Assembly (NCBI GenBank): GCA_021234155.1
Contig: JAJEKV010000009.1
Span: 9,616,546-9,680,545, forward strand
Reading direction: 5' to 3'
From: Isoetes taiwanensis
Lineage: Eukaryota > Streptophyta > Lycopodiopsida > Isoetales > Isoetaceae
Length of the DNA stretch: 64,000 bases
Position numbers and translations under genes: made by a program. A model generated the notes under the pieces. That model saw only the letters and a program-made list of their open reading frames with translations, made no database searches and was not told the DNA's origin. Positions within the stretch are counted from its first letter, which is position 1, and every line of letters starts with the position of its first letter. Shown piece by piece: positions 22,715 through 33,233 of this stretch.

Positions 22715-23300
22715 CAGATAGGGCCATGAGGCCAATTTACAAGGTAAAACATCTAAGTACAAGGTATAACAAAACCAATTTACAAGGCAAAACATGTAAG
22801 TACAACAGAATTAGAAAAAGGCACAAGGCACAAATTTACACAAGGCACAAGGTATAACAAAACCACAAATTTACAGAAAGGCATAAGGCCATCATCCAGA
22901 TTAAAGAAGGCACTAAGGCCTGGATTACAGTCGGCACAAGGCCATTACAATTAAAGGCACTAAGGCCTGGATTAAACAAAAGGCACTAAGGCCTGGATTA
23001 AACAAAAGGCACAAGGCCTGGATTAAACTGAAGGCACAAGGCCTATAGCATGTGTTTTTCAAAAATTTACAAAAGGTAACAAAACCAATTGATTAAAACA
23101 TGTAAACAAAACCAGACATTTACAGAAAGGCACAAGGCCATCATCTATTAAAGTAGGCACTAAGGCCTGTATTACAGAAGGGTCGGCACAGCCATTACAA
23201 TCAAAGGCACTAAGGCCTGTTTCACAGAAGCCATTATAATGAAAGGCACTAAGGCCTATAGCATCTGTTTTTCAAAAATTTACAAAGGCACAAAAGGTCT
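22715..23300. repeat. GGCACAAGGCC / GGCACTAAGGCC minisatellite
   Basis: At least twelve imperfect copies of a unit of about 25 bp built on AAAGGCACTAAGGCCTGGAT, some reduced to GGCACAAGGCC. The core resembles a short palindrome (AGGCCT). It lies between the end of the transposase-like gene and the next ORF. Confidence 0.85.
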
Positions 23301-23400
23301 GTTTCAGAAGAACTTGATCAAGAAAAAAAAAAAAAAAAAAGCGAAGCTATAAACAAAAAAGGGTCTTCGAGCTTCAGGGTTTTCGAGCTTCAGGGTCTTC

Positions 23401-23839
23401 AGGCCTCATCTGTAAGAAAAATTTAGAAAGTTAGAAAACTCGAATATGTGAAAGAAAGCAAAAAATGAAAAACATGCGACTTACTCTGGAGCCCAATTCT
23501 GAAATTCAAAAAAATCTTCTTCTTCTTCTGAGTCCGGGTCTTCTTCTTCGTGGTTCCCGAGAATTCGCTCCAGACCTCATCTTCAGAATCAAAATGCTGC
23601 AGCTCGGAAGAATCCACCTCGGAAGAATCGACCTCTGAAGAATCCACCTCAGAAGAAAGCCCAGAAGAAGTGAAATCAGAAGAAGTGGAATCATAGCATG
23701 TATCTTCAGAAGGCTCGGGGCTTTCTACAAAATTGGTTTTGGAAAAATCTTCAAGGTCTTCTTTAGGCTCTTCTACCGGAATTAGCCAAGAACCTATACC
23801 ATAACTCGCGAAGAGTTCTGGCAAAGGTAGGGAAATCAA
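23401..23839 (-). CDS. Small acidic serine-rich protein, probably two exons
   Basis: ATG 23837-23839 opens a frame with an acidic, Ser-rich middle containing four near-copies of SSEVD, followed by a basic run (KKKTRTQKKKK). A GTAAGT donor near 23482 and a TTACAG acceptor near 23412 would end the protein four residues later with a stop, giving about 125 residues. The low-complexity acidic and basic blocks suggest a nuclear protein, but no family is recognised. It may simply be an open low-complexity stretch. Upstream (23850-23900) is a C-rich, G-rich stretch that could be a promoter. Confidence 0.35.
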
Positions 23840-24169
23840 TTCCCGGCGTTTGGAAGGGGCGAGGCGGGGGCAAAGGGGGGAGAGGGGGGGGGGCGGCGCT
23901 TCGGCGTGTTGGGTGTGAGAATTGGACGATGCTTCTCCCTCACGACCATATAAAGGCTGGCGTGAAATAAATTTCGTAGGCTACGATTTTAGGATTTTTG
24001 TACCATTAGTATCTTAATCGTAATGATTTAGTAGGATACGAAGTGAAATGTAATTACCTTGAAATGACCATAATTTTATTTTCTAAAACATTAAAAAAAA
24101 AAATATCTATCCTGAAATGGCCATTCTTTTTTTGGACACCAATCATCTTATGTTGGGCTGGCACTTGTT

Positions 24170-24477
24170 TAGTAATTGTAATTGTAATTAGTTAGTGTAA
24201 TTGCTTGTTGACTTCAAAATTGTTGACTTACGCTTCACCAAACATGTTGGTCAATGAAAGTCAAACATTTGCTTGGGGGTGATTCACACTTGTTGACTTG
24301 AAAATTGTTGTCTTACACAATATGCCTTAACATAATGCATAGAATAGCAGAGGTCAAAATTGTTGACTTACGCTTTACCAAATGCTTGGGGGTGATTCAC
24401 ACTTGTTGACTTGAAAATTGTTGACTCACGCTTTATCAAACATGTTGGTGAATGAAAGTCAAACTTTAGCTTAGGGG
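24170..24477. repeat. Diverged tandem repeat around TTGTTGACTT
   Basis: Units with CACTTGTTGACTTGAAAATT, TTACGCTTTACCAAACATG and GTCAATGAAAGTCAAACATT recur here and again at 38870-39040, on the other side of the chromovirus. The element therefore landed inside one repeat tract. Confidence 0.85.
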
Positions 24478-24482
24478 TGAGT

Positions 24483-26070
24483 TGTGACGTTCCAGGTAGT
24501 TATACGGTCTACGTCATGTATTTGTAATGGGAAATACGGTCTACGTCATGTATTTGCAATGGGAATTTAATTGCAACCTAGGGAGTTACCTTAAAAAGGA
24601 TTAAATTAGCTATGCTAATTTAACACATTAATAATAATAACCTATAACCTAGGAAATTAGACTAATTACCATTTGGGGAGGCGCCACCTGGCCCAATCGA
24701 TTGGGCAGCATGGGGATTGCCAAGTTTGGATGCCAACTTGACCCCTATCCACGGGATTGACTCACGAAGATCGACCAAGGAAGGCCGGAGAGTGGGCGCC
24801 ATCATACACTTGGAGAAGATCACCATAGCGATTCGTCCTGTGAAGTAATGGTGAATTCTCAACTCCCGAGGAAGATGGAGGCCCCATGGAAACGAGTCCG
24901 GCCAGAATTCAGGTAGGTGGCTATGTGAATTATAGATAACACTTGGTTGTGTCCAGTCTCTCTGTTCTCTCTTTGTGAATCAATCATAGAAACTAACCCT
25001 TGATTGTACAAACAAGTTCTCTTTATATTCAATTACGGTTCTTACTCACGAAAGGATGGATTGTTAGTTCTTTGTTTTAATCGATTTGTGAAGCGGGGGA
25101 TTACGGGGGTAGAGGCCTCTGAACCAGGTGTATTGTAGTATGCTCCTAGATAGCATGCATGCGGTCCCATTATATGCGGCTGTGCACAAGAACCCACCGG
25201 GTCCTAGATGCTATGGTGCGGCTTAGCACCGGACAAGGAACAGTGGTGACATGAGGGGTGGGGTCTTGCATGAGCATACAAGGCTCTGAGACTCCTGAGT
25301 GGGCTAGGCGATAGCCGGTCCACGTTGAGGGCCGGGTATGGGTCTGACACTCCCTGGGTGTAGAGGTGTGATCCGTATGGAGCACCATGCACTTTGAGTA
25401 GATTTAGGGTGAGTAAGTCGTGTACGGATGCGGGGGTCGCTGATGCGGCACGTATTCTCTAGCTCACCCATGGAACCCTTGTGATTACGGAAGGGGCGCC
25501 TCCCGACCTGCCTCATCGGACCAGGCGTCATGAACACTGGTAGGCTCAGAGGGTGATGCCCTGAGTTTGCGTCTCCGGAAGGCTATAGCAAAGCCATAGC
25601 ATGAATCGACCCATCTGCAAAGTGTGCACAGGAGGGGCGGATGGAGTGGACAACCCTAGCCAATGTTCTATGCCGCCAGCGCCATGCCAAGACTCGGTCT
25701 GCTGATCCCTTGAGGCCCGGCCGTCGGTCGATCCTCACGGGAGTGCGAGCGGGGTAGAACACAGGTTACGGGTGTTTTCGTGGGATTAGATGCATATTCA
25801 CGCCCGTTGGTATATTAGATGGATCGCCACCCGCCGTGGTGGTTATTTATGTATATTCATCTTTGTGTGCTAACCCTTGTATTCATGCTTTGGCGGCGTA
25901 GGAGTCCCCGAAGGCGTGGGCGAATGACCCTTCGTGTCCTTCTTTAGGGCCTCATTTCATAGATGGCCTGAAATAGGCGGAGGGCCACGCTCATGGTGAG
26001 AGGATTGCCATGGGAGGGAAAGTCCCCGTATGTATACGTCAGAGGGTCGTATATATTAAGGGCGTCCGCA
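24483..26070 (+). repeat. 5' LTR of the chromovirus
   Basis: 1588 bp, followed after one base by the initiator-Met primer site. It aligns with the 3' LTR throughout, with scattered substitutions and small indels. Confidence 0.93.
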
Positions 26071-26071
26071 G

Positions 26072-26084
26072 TGGTATCAGAGCC
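26072..26084 (+). promoter_or_regulatory. Primer binding site, initiator-Met tRNA
   Basis: TGGTATCAGAGCC is complementary to the 3' end of plant initiator methionine tRNA, the usual primer for chromoviruses. Confidence 0.95.
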
Positions 26085-26686
26085 GTGATTTCGGTTGCTC
26101 GAAATCATAGCAGACAGCCAAACACTAACTTCGTATACGGTAGTTAGGAGGAGGCTAAGTCAATGTGTCGTTAGTTCTCTTTGTTGTTTGGCTTGGTGTT
26201 AGGTTAAGTTAAGAAATTGTAGCTTTGAAGTGGAGGGGCCAAGATTGGAGGCCTAACGGGTGTCGATGGGTAGCTCAAATGGCGAAGGAGATGGTTTCCT
26301 TGGATCGGGCGTGCTTGAATTACCCTAGAACGATCAACTCGAGGCGAAAAATGGTCAAGGGCGGGGCCCAAAAGCGAATTCGGCCGCTTGCCTTTTGTAA
26401 ACTTTGCGATCAAGTTGAAGCGCCCGAAATCTTTGTCGCCGGCCCGACCCGTCGGACTTCGAGTCAGCAGACCCGCCAGTCAACTTTCGAGCGCCCGCTT
26501 GCATTTCGGCGACACCCGGTCGAGGGCGAAGCCGATATAATGCCATGGCGCCCGGCCCGTATGTGAAAAGCGCGTATTTTTCCAGAGTATAATTTTTGTT
26601 TTAAATAAAAAATTTTGAAGTTAATAAGGAAAAAATTTTTGAAATTTTAAAAGTTAATTGGCCGTTTAGCAAACCATTTCTGTCAT

Positions 26687-27154
26687 TTGCTTTTGCTTGA
26701 GTGCCTCCAACCTTTGAGCCGCCCTCGCCATCGCCACACAGGCCAGGACCTTGATCCTGCGCCCTTGTGCCTTGTGCATCTTAGCGCCCCCTTTGCCATC
26801 CCCTTCGCCCCGCCCGGCGCCGCGCTACCCGCTATGACCATTACCAAAGCGCTCGGATCCGTCCACCATGAGCATCGTGGAGATCACGCCATGATTGCTA
26901 AGCACATGGCTCTTGACCCGACCCTCATCGACATCTTGTTGGATGAGCTGGTCAATAGGTTTGAGAACAACGATAGGATTCCATATCACGTCTATCACTT
27001 CTCGAGCCATTCCTCATCCCAATTTGAACCTCGCCGACTCCCATATACCCTTGTTGAGCAACCTGATATGGTAATGATGCTCATCAAATTTTATCCTCCC
27101 GAACAGGAAGGCCATGCGGAGGAGGAAGATGTCGGGGCCGGAGGCCGGCCGTGA
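26687..27154 (+). pseudogene. Unknown ORF in the chromovirus 5' region
   Basis: An open frame of about 155 codons between the primer site and gag. The later half (HMALDPTLIDILLDELVNRF, then DRIPYHVYHFSSHSS) looks protein-like; the first part is proline- and alanine-rich. No family is recognised. It does not resemble gag, pol or env. It may be a captured plant coding fragment. Confidence 0.35.
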
Positions 27155-28259
27155 TTAGGGGTTTTGCCGGGGAGGGCGACCGGGAGATTGAGATTGACTG
27201 GACCACAAAGCCGGGGTAGTAAATCTGCGGTACCTGGGGGCCCGGCTTTGCCGTCATTGATGGCGAGAACCATTGAGGTTCCCCATACCAGCGGCATGAG
27301 GGTTCCAACGGCTTTGTATGGGGAGAAATCGACATTAAGATAGACTATCGACAACTATTGAGGATAGATATGGGTCTCGCGGCCACAACGATTTACCACG
27401 CCGAACTTAATCGCCGTGTCTTGACCCGGCTTTTGCTCGATCCAAGAAGACCTAAGGAGCTTCGGGAAGAGCGAGAAGTTGGAGCAAGATGGCGGGACCG
27501 ACAAGATCGGCGGGACCAACGGGGGGAGGTGCATCGGGAGTGGCTCGAACCCAAAACCGACGCGCATCCGACCGTTAAGCTCCGGAGGAAGGGAGTCGCC
27601 CCATAAGGCCGGCAGATCAATACAAGGATAAGTTAAGGACCGCCGGGGCTTTTTGGGAAGAAGACCAACTCCGGCCGGGAGGCAGCAGCGAAAGTGGACA
27701 ACTCACGGTTCTTTGGGGCTAAGGCGGTGCCAACATCGCGTGGGGGCACGGGGCCAGCGGAAGCCTCATCGGTTCCGGCCGGTACCATGGCATTGCGGGA
27801 GATCCGCCAAATTTCAGAAGTCCGCGGACCTTCGATCGGGAAGCTACCTTTTTCAGAGGTCGGGTGCGGGAGATCGCCACGGCAATTTAAGACCGATCTC
27901 CGTTTCGGACCTTTGCAATTTTGGCTCCAAGAGGTGCTGAAGCCTACTTGGTAGCACTTTTGGTGATGCCAACCTTTGCGCTATCCACGCCAAAGAGGGT
28001 CACCATAATGCCTAAGGATTTAGCCCTCGCCCGTAGGATACGGGGGGAGCAACCTTAGCCTACTTGCGGGGATCCGCATTTGTACATATTTTTTTGTGAT
28101 AATTAATAAAGAGGCTTTTATTTTGAATTAAAAGTTTAATGTTTTTTTTATGTTAAATTTAAAATAAAATGCTGACGTCAGCTTTAATAAAAGGGTTTAA
28201 AAGGGGACTGTAAGGTTATTTTAAACGCTTCTTTTCCTCTCTCCTCCCTTGTAAGCGCC

Positions 28260-28769
28260 ATGGCTGCCGCCCGCCGACCCTTTGGCGCCTGGTACCTTGA
28301 TGGAGAGAAATGGGATCCACAGGTTCCCTTCGACCTGCTGCAGCCTTTGCTATGCCAACGCATAGATCTCCTTGCCAATATGCAGCGGCATCCGGACTAC
28401 GCCGGATTCCTTGACTTTTACATGGAGGAAATGCTTCCTCTGTGTATTCCTCTGGGGGATCCTCCCCACTTGTATTTGGGCGGGGAGATAGTTTGGATGC
28501 TAGGCGGGGACACACATGCTTATGGCGTCTTGAAGGGGAAACTCCGATGGGGTAAACACCTACCAGTGGTCCATCATCGGGGCAGCGGTATCACGGAAGC
28601 TACTTTCGCTCTAGCCATCCTCATGGACCAATACGTTGAGGATGAAATCTTGCCCCGGCAGAGAAGGGCAGACTACGAGAATCCTCAGGGGGGGATGGCG
28701 AAAGCATATAGGAATGGGCGACTTTGCGGGTTGGAAAGAACTAGCGGAGGAGCTACCACCGCGCCGTGA
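28260..28769 (+). CDS. Unknown ORF upstream of gag
   Basis: ATG 28260 has a good start context (GCGCCATGGCTG). The 169-residue frame begins MAAARRPFGAWYLDGEKWDP and looks like a folded protein (FYMEEMLPLCIPLGDPPHLY). A frame shifted continuation may follow to about 29350, ending in an acidic stretch (KEEEVPMDLDKE). A 300-bp AT-rich leader precedes it. I recognise no domain. Additional 5' ORFs occur in some large plant Ty3 elements, but I cannot tie this one to any of them. Confidence 0.45.
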   Translation: MAAARRPFGAWYLDGEKWDPQVPFDLLQPLLCQRIDLLANMQRHPDYAGFLDFYMEEMLPLCIPLGDPPHLYLGGEIVWMLGGDTHAYGVLKGKLRWGKHLPVVHHRGSGITEATFALAILMDQYVEDEILPRQRRADYENPQGGMAKAYRNGRLCGLERTSGGATTAP

Positions 28770-29779
28770 CCAATCTATAGGCTTGTCGGGGTTAGATGGC
28801 CTTCGAGTTATTTATCACCGAGGGGCGGGAATACCTTCTCTTGGATGATATTATCGGGCGTATCGCGTGGTGGCGGTTCGTAAAAGCGCAAAGACCATGT
28901 ACTTTCTGAGCTTGCGGAGTATTGTATGGATGATTTCATCGACTTCACTTCTACCGAAGCTTCCTCGGGAGGTGCACTAGCCGCTTGATTCGTCGGGGAG
29001 ACCCTAGAGCCGGCGGAGACTCTATTACGTCTTAGCGACTTCATGATCACGAGGAACCCGCCCGCATTGCCCGGATGCCTTCCGCGGCTATGGGACCTCA
29101 CGTCCCAAACATTAATATGGTTGAGGTTCCCTCAGATTTCGGATGATGAGGGTGAAGATTTATACCATAACCCTGCGCACAAGAAGGAGGAGCAGGAGGA
29201 GGTCAAGGAGGAAGAAGTCCCCATGGACTTGGATAAAGAAGTGGCGACATCCGAGACCCATGAAAGGGAAAGTGGGGGTAACCACCTTACCCGTTTCTTC
29301 TTCTTGTCGGCCTTCAAATACGGACAAGTCCTCTTCATAGCCGAGATCTAGGGCGGAGAGGCTGAAGCTTCATGGTGGGCCCTCAGGTGCACTCTCTACA
29401 GCGGCGGCCACAAGAAGCTTCCCTATCGTGCGTTTACGTATGTACTTTCGTCTGACGGGATCTTGCCCTGACGGCCTTGGGGTGGGGACATTGCGCCTTG
29501 GATGGGCATGAAGCTCCTCACGGCAGCCCCATTGGCCGTTGCCTATCCACCAGAGGTTGCATCACATTGCTGGCCGCCGCGGTAGACCACAGGGGTTACT
29601 CTGCTGCGACACCGACCACCTCCACCACCTCCTAGGGCTAAGGATCAAGAGGCAGGGCCTAGTTCCTAGACTAATTTTGCTATGAAAAATGTATATATAT
29701 ATATATATATATACAAGAAATTTAATGCGTCCTACGGTGCATATTCGAGTTTTAGCATGTTCCTACGTGCAAGTTCTTG

Positions 29780-30450
29780 TAAAAGAATCTCTTGATAGAT
29801 TCTCTAAGATTTTACCAAGGTTCTCTTAGAGGGTTCGTGAGCATTTCTCTGAATTTTATAAGATTCCCTCTAGATTCTATTAGATTTCCCTCGATTCTCC
29901 AAGGTTCTATGAAGATCCCCTCAGATTCATTTAGATTTTATGATATTGCCCTAGGTTCCCTTACATTACATGAGATTCAAAGAGATTCTATAAAGATTCC
30001 CTTAGATACTCTAAGATTTCATCAACATTTTCTTAGATTCCCTTAGATTTTATGAAGATTCCTTTAGATCCCCCAGATTTTAAGAGATTCCCTTAGGCTT
30101 GTAAATATTTTCCTAGATTCTTTTACATTTTATAAGATTTTCTTACATTCTATTAAATTCTTCTGGATTCCTTTACATTCTATAACTTTTTAGAACATTC
30201 TAAGACTTTCTGGAACATTCTAAGACTTTCAATATATTCTAGAACTTTCTGAAATTATTTCCCTAGATTTCCTTACATTCCCATAGATTCCCCTATATTC
30301 TAGAAAATTCTAAAACTTATTAGAACAATTTGGAACTTTCTGGAAGAATTTTCTTAGATCCCCCCTAGATTCTCTTATGTTCTAGAACTTTCTAGAAGAT
30401 TCTAGAACTTTCTAGAACCTTCTTGAACTAGCTAGAATATTATAGTCTAT
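29780..30450. repeat. TTCCCTTAGATTCTAT-type degenerate satellite
   Basis: Dozens of short units around GATTCCCTTAGATT, grading after 30180 into TTCTAGAACATTCTAGAACTT. Unit length is about 17-35 bp. Preceded by a short (AT)n run at 29694-29712. It lies inside the chromovirus, in the unexplained 5' region. Confidence 0.85.
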
Positions 30451-30511
30451 TTTATCTTAATGAGAACATTGCCCTTAAGTATATTTGAAACATAAAATAT
30501 TCATGGAATTA

Positions 30512-30582
30512 ATGCTTGGTCTAGTGGTTAGAATGGGGGGTTCGGGGGTCAATGGCCAGGGTTCGAATCCCCCACACAACAT
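30512..30582 (+). other. tRNA-like sequence inside the chromovirus
   Basis: A-box-like TGGTCTAGTGGTTAGAAT and B-box-like GGGTTCGAATCCCCC occur with tRNA spacing, resembling plant Asp/Glu-type tRNAs. The acceptor stem does not pair well and the T stem has mismatches, so it is a pseudo-tRNA or the head of a SINE rather than a working gene. Confidence 0.55.
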
Positions 30583-30599
30583 AAAAATTTTAAAAGCCT

Positions 30600-30900
30600 T
30601 TTTCTAAGGGATGAGCATTCAACTTGGGCCGTAGGATCTTGGACTCGATCAAGGGTCGAGATCTCACGCAACATGAGCCATAGGATCTATTATATATAAT
30701 TCTCAAAGTCATGTACACCGTAGGATGTGTCCCAAAGCAACGTGAGCCGTAGGATCTCGGACCGACGATCAGGATCAAATCAACCTGGACCGTAGGATCG
30801 CGTCTATACGAATTATATATAAACTCCCATGCCATCTGGGCCGTAGGATACGTCCCAAAGCCACGTGGGCCGTCGGATCTCAAACGGACGGTCGGATAAG
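30600..30900. repeat. GCCGTAGGATC tandem repeat
   Basis: Six copies of a unit carrying GGGCCGTAGGATC or GAGCCGTAGGATC, 30-90 bp apart, some with the extension CGTCCCAAAGC.ACGTG. Position just after the tRNA-like sequence suggests the two form a single composite repeat. Confidence 0.8.
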
Positions 30901-31979
30901 CGCGACAAACATAAGAACATATATAGAGTAGATAGATATATATGTTTTGCTAATTTTTGTTATATATATACATATGTGTGTTCTGGGATTTTCAATTGGC
31001 AATTGAATGGACCATATTGACAAATGGTGTACCTTATTTACTTATTAAATACGAAGTTCTCTTGAGGAGTATTATTGAATTGTGTGTTTTTTTTTATGAC
31101 ATCCTCTTCAAGAGCATTAAAACTTTAGAATATAATGAAATTACAAAATGTTCTCTATTCATTCCAACTATGTTGCAGAGGAAACCATTTGGGAGTATGA
31201 GGAGAGAGTCACAGATATGGTTAGGAGGGGCGATCCGGGCATGGACCGGGACTATGGCGGAGATATGGTGAATATCAGTGGAAGGAAGGCTATGAAACCG
31301 AACCACCGCCACCAGGGGAACTCTATGACCCTGACAAAGGGCTAGAGATAGTTAACATCCTCAGGGATCGAGCTTTCGAGGATCTGAAGATGACCAATGT
31401 GGTCGCACAGGACTCTTGGAATATAACCGAGCCACGAAAGCCGAGGGCGCCAGCGACCACCTTTGGCAACTCTTTTATGCGATCGCGAAGGCTCTTTAAC
31501 CTTCGATTATCAGCCCAACATGGGAGTACCAAGCAATCATTGTCCAAGCACGGGCACGCTATAAACTTCGTCCGAGAGTCATGCGGGGAGAGTACCTTCA
31601 GCGATCTGTACCCCTTCGCCAACCCCTAGGCTTGGTCTCTTCCGTTATGTTTTCGTTGTTGTGGTTACGCTGTGTGCAAGTAGAACTTTAAAAGTTCCCA
31701 TTGTATCATACCTACTTTTGTCTCAATCCATGTATCAATCAACCCGTTGTTGTACTCAACTTGAATGAAATACAAATATTGTTTTCTGTTTGTATATACT
31801 TTTGTTTCGATTAACTTAAAAAGGGATTGTACATTAATGTAAATCTGCTTATATATTCATGAATGATTCCTATAGACGGTGTACGTAACGCCGCTTGGCA
31901 AACACCCTCCAACGCCCGGTCGTCCCTGAGCAGGAATTGATGTTAATGAAAAGGCCTTCGGGCGAATTCTGAGGGCTTA

Positions 31980-33233
31980 TGTGTTGCATACCAATCCACT
32001 GCCACATACTCAGGAGGACGGACCGGAATTACCTCCGCGACCATTGAGTCCACCTGCACAACAGCCATCTCCTCCCAGAGCTAGCCCTGTACCTGTACAG
32101 AGGAGGACTCATGCTAAGCGTCATCGAAGTTCCTCTAAGGATAGCGCCGCTTCCTCACATTCAACCACGCCCGGGTTCTTGGGGTCCTCGCTATCGGGCG
32201 GTGACCATTCAAGGCGTAAGGATAAGGAATACCGAAAAACCGTTGATACTGACCATCACTAGTATATGGAAGAACAGGAAGTTGGCTCGGTTTGATGGGA
32301 AATCGAGGAGGAGGCTTGAATGCGGAATCTTGGTTGGGCCGAAATGAAGGAATTCGGGAAGTCCTATGGAATGACAGAGAAAGATACGGGGAAGGTCGCC
32401 ACCACGAACCTTTACGGAGCTGCCCGTATTTGGTGGAAGGGTTACGCCGTGAGCTAAACACCGGATAGGAGCGGATGCAAGTTCAGGAAGTTTGCTAAGG
32501 CTTTTAAATCGCATTACGTGCCACCGTGCGCACAAATGCCAACAGATTGAGACCTTCTACGGGTTGGAGCGAAGGGCATGTCCGTGCAGGCCTACACTGA
32601 CGAATTCATGCGTTTGAGGTTGTACGTGCCAGGAATGAATGAGAAAAGAGCAGTAGAGGGCTACATTGAAGGGTTGGCCCCATCCATTAAACGAATGGTC
32701 AAGGCCATCGACCCAAAGTCAGTAGCAGAGGCGGAAGCTAAGGCATTAAGCCTTGAGGAAGACACGCCAAGGAGCCAGTATCCGCGACCTGCTCCTTACT
32801 ACCGCAGTACCGGCCGTCCACACCTTACAAACCCCGTTCGCTAAGTCCCGGCCCCCTCAAAGACAATTCTTATGGCCGCCAGGAGAAGAAAGTCGCCTTT
32901 AGCACGCCAGATAAGCAGAACAATGCTGGTAAGGAAGTTCGGGGCCTCTTACAGTCCATCCCTAAAGAGGCCAGAGAACAGCTCCGCCGAGATAAGGCAT
33001 GCTACCGGTGCATGAGGCCTGGACACTTCATGCAGAATTGTCCGTACGTCACGCAGACTGCTCAACTGGCCATGGCCGACCTGGATTGGGAAGATTTGGA
33101 GTCCAATCTTGCTGCGGAGGACGAGGCTCCCGAGTACATTCATGGTGCGTCTCATATTCTTGCCGCTATAGAAGCAGAACGCTTGAAAGTCAGCCTATAC
33201 ATTATTTCTACAATAGGCCAAGTAGGCAAGTAA
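31980..33233 (+). pseudogene. gag: Chromovirus gag (nucleocapsid), frameshifted
   Basis: Frames at 31981-32262, 32290-32460, 32578-32844 and 33012-33233 read one Gag after another. A Pro/Ser-rich N-terminal part leads into the retrotransposon-gag domain (YGAARIWWKGY region near 32420, then QAYTDEFMRLRLYVPGMNE). The CCHC zinc knuckle is CYRCMRPGHFMQNC at about 33000-33042, with all four ligands present. Gag packages the element RNA in cytoplasmic particles. At least three frame changes break it. Confidence 0.88.

Noticed and set aside
26225-26566. ORF just after the chromovirus primer site as gag start
   Set aside because: No gag motif; true gag domains appear only from about 32 kb, and the frame is Arg/Pro-biased.
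30512-30582. Functional tRNA gene
   Set aside because: A and B boxes are present but the acceptor and T stems pair poorly; better read as a pseudo-tRNA or SINE head.
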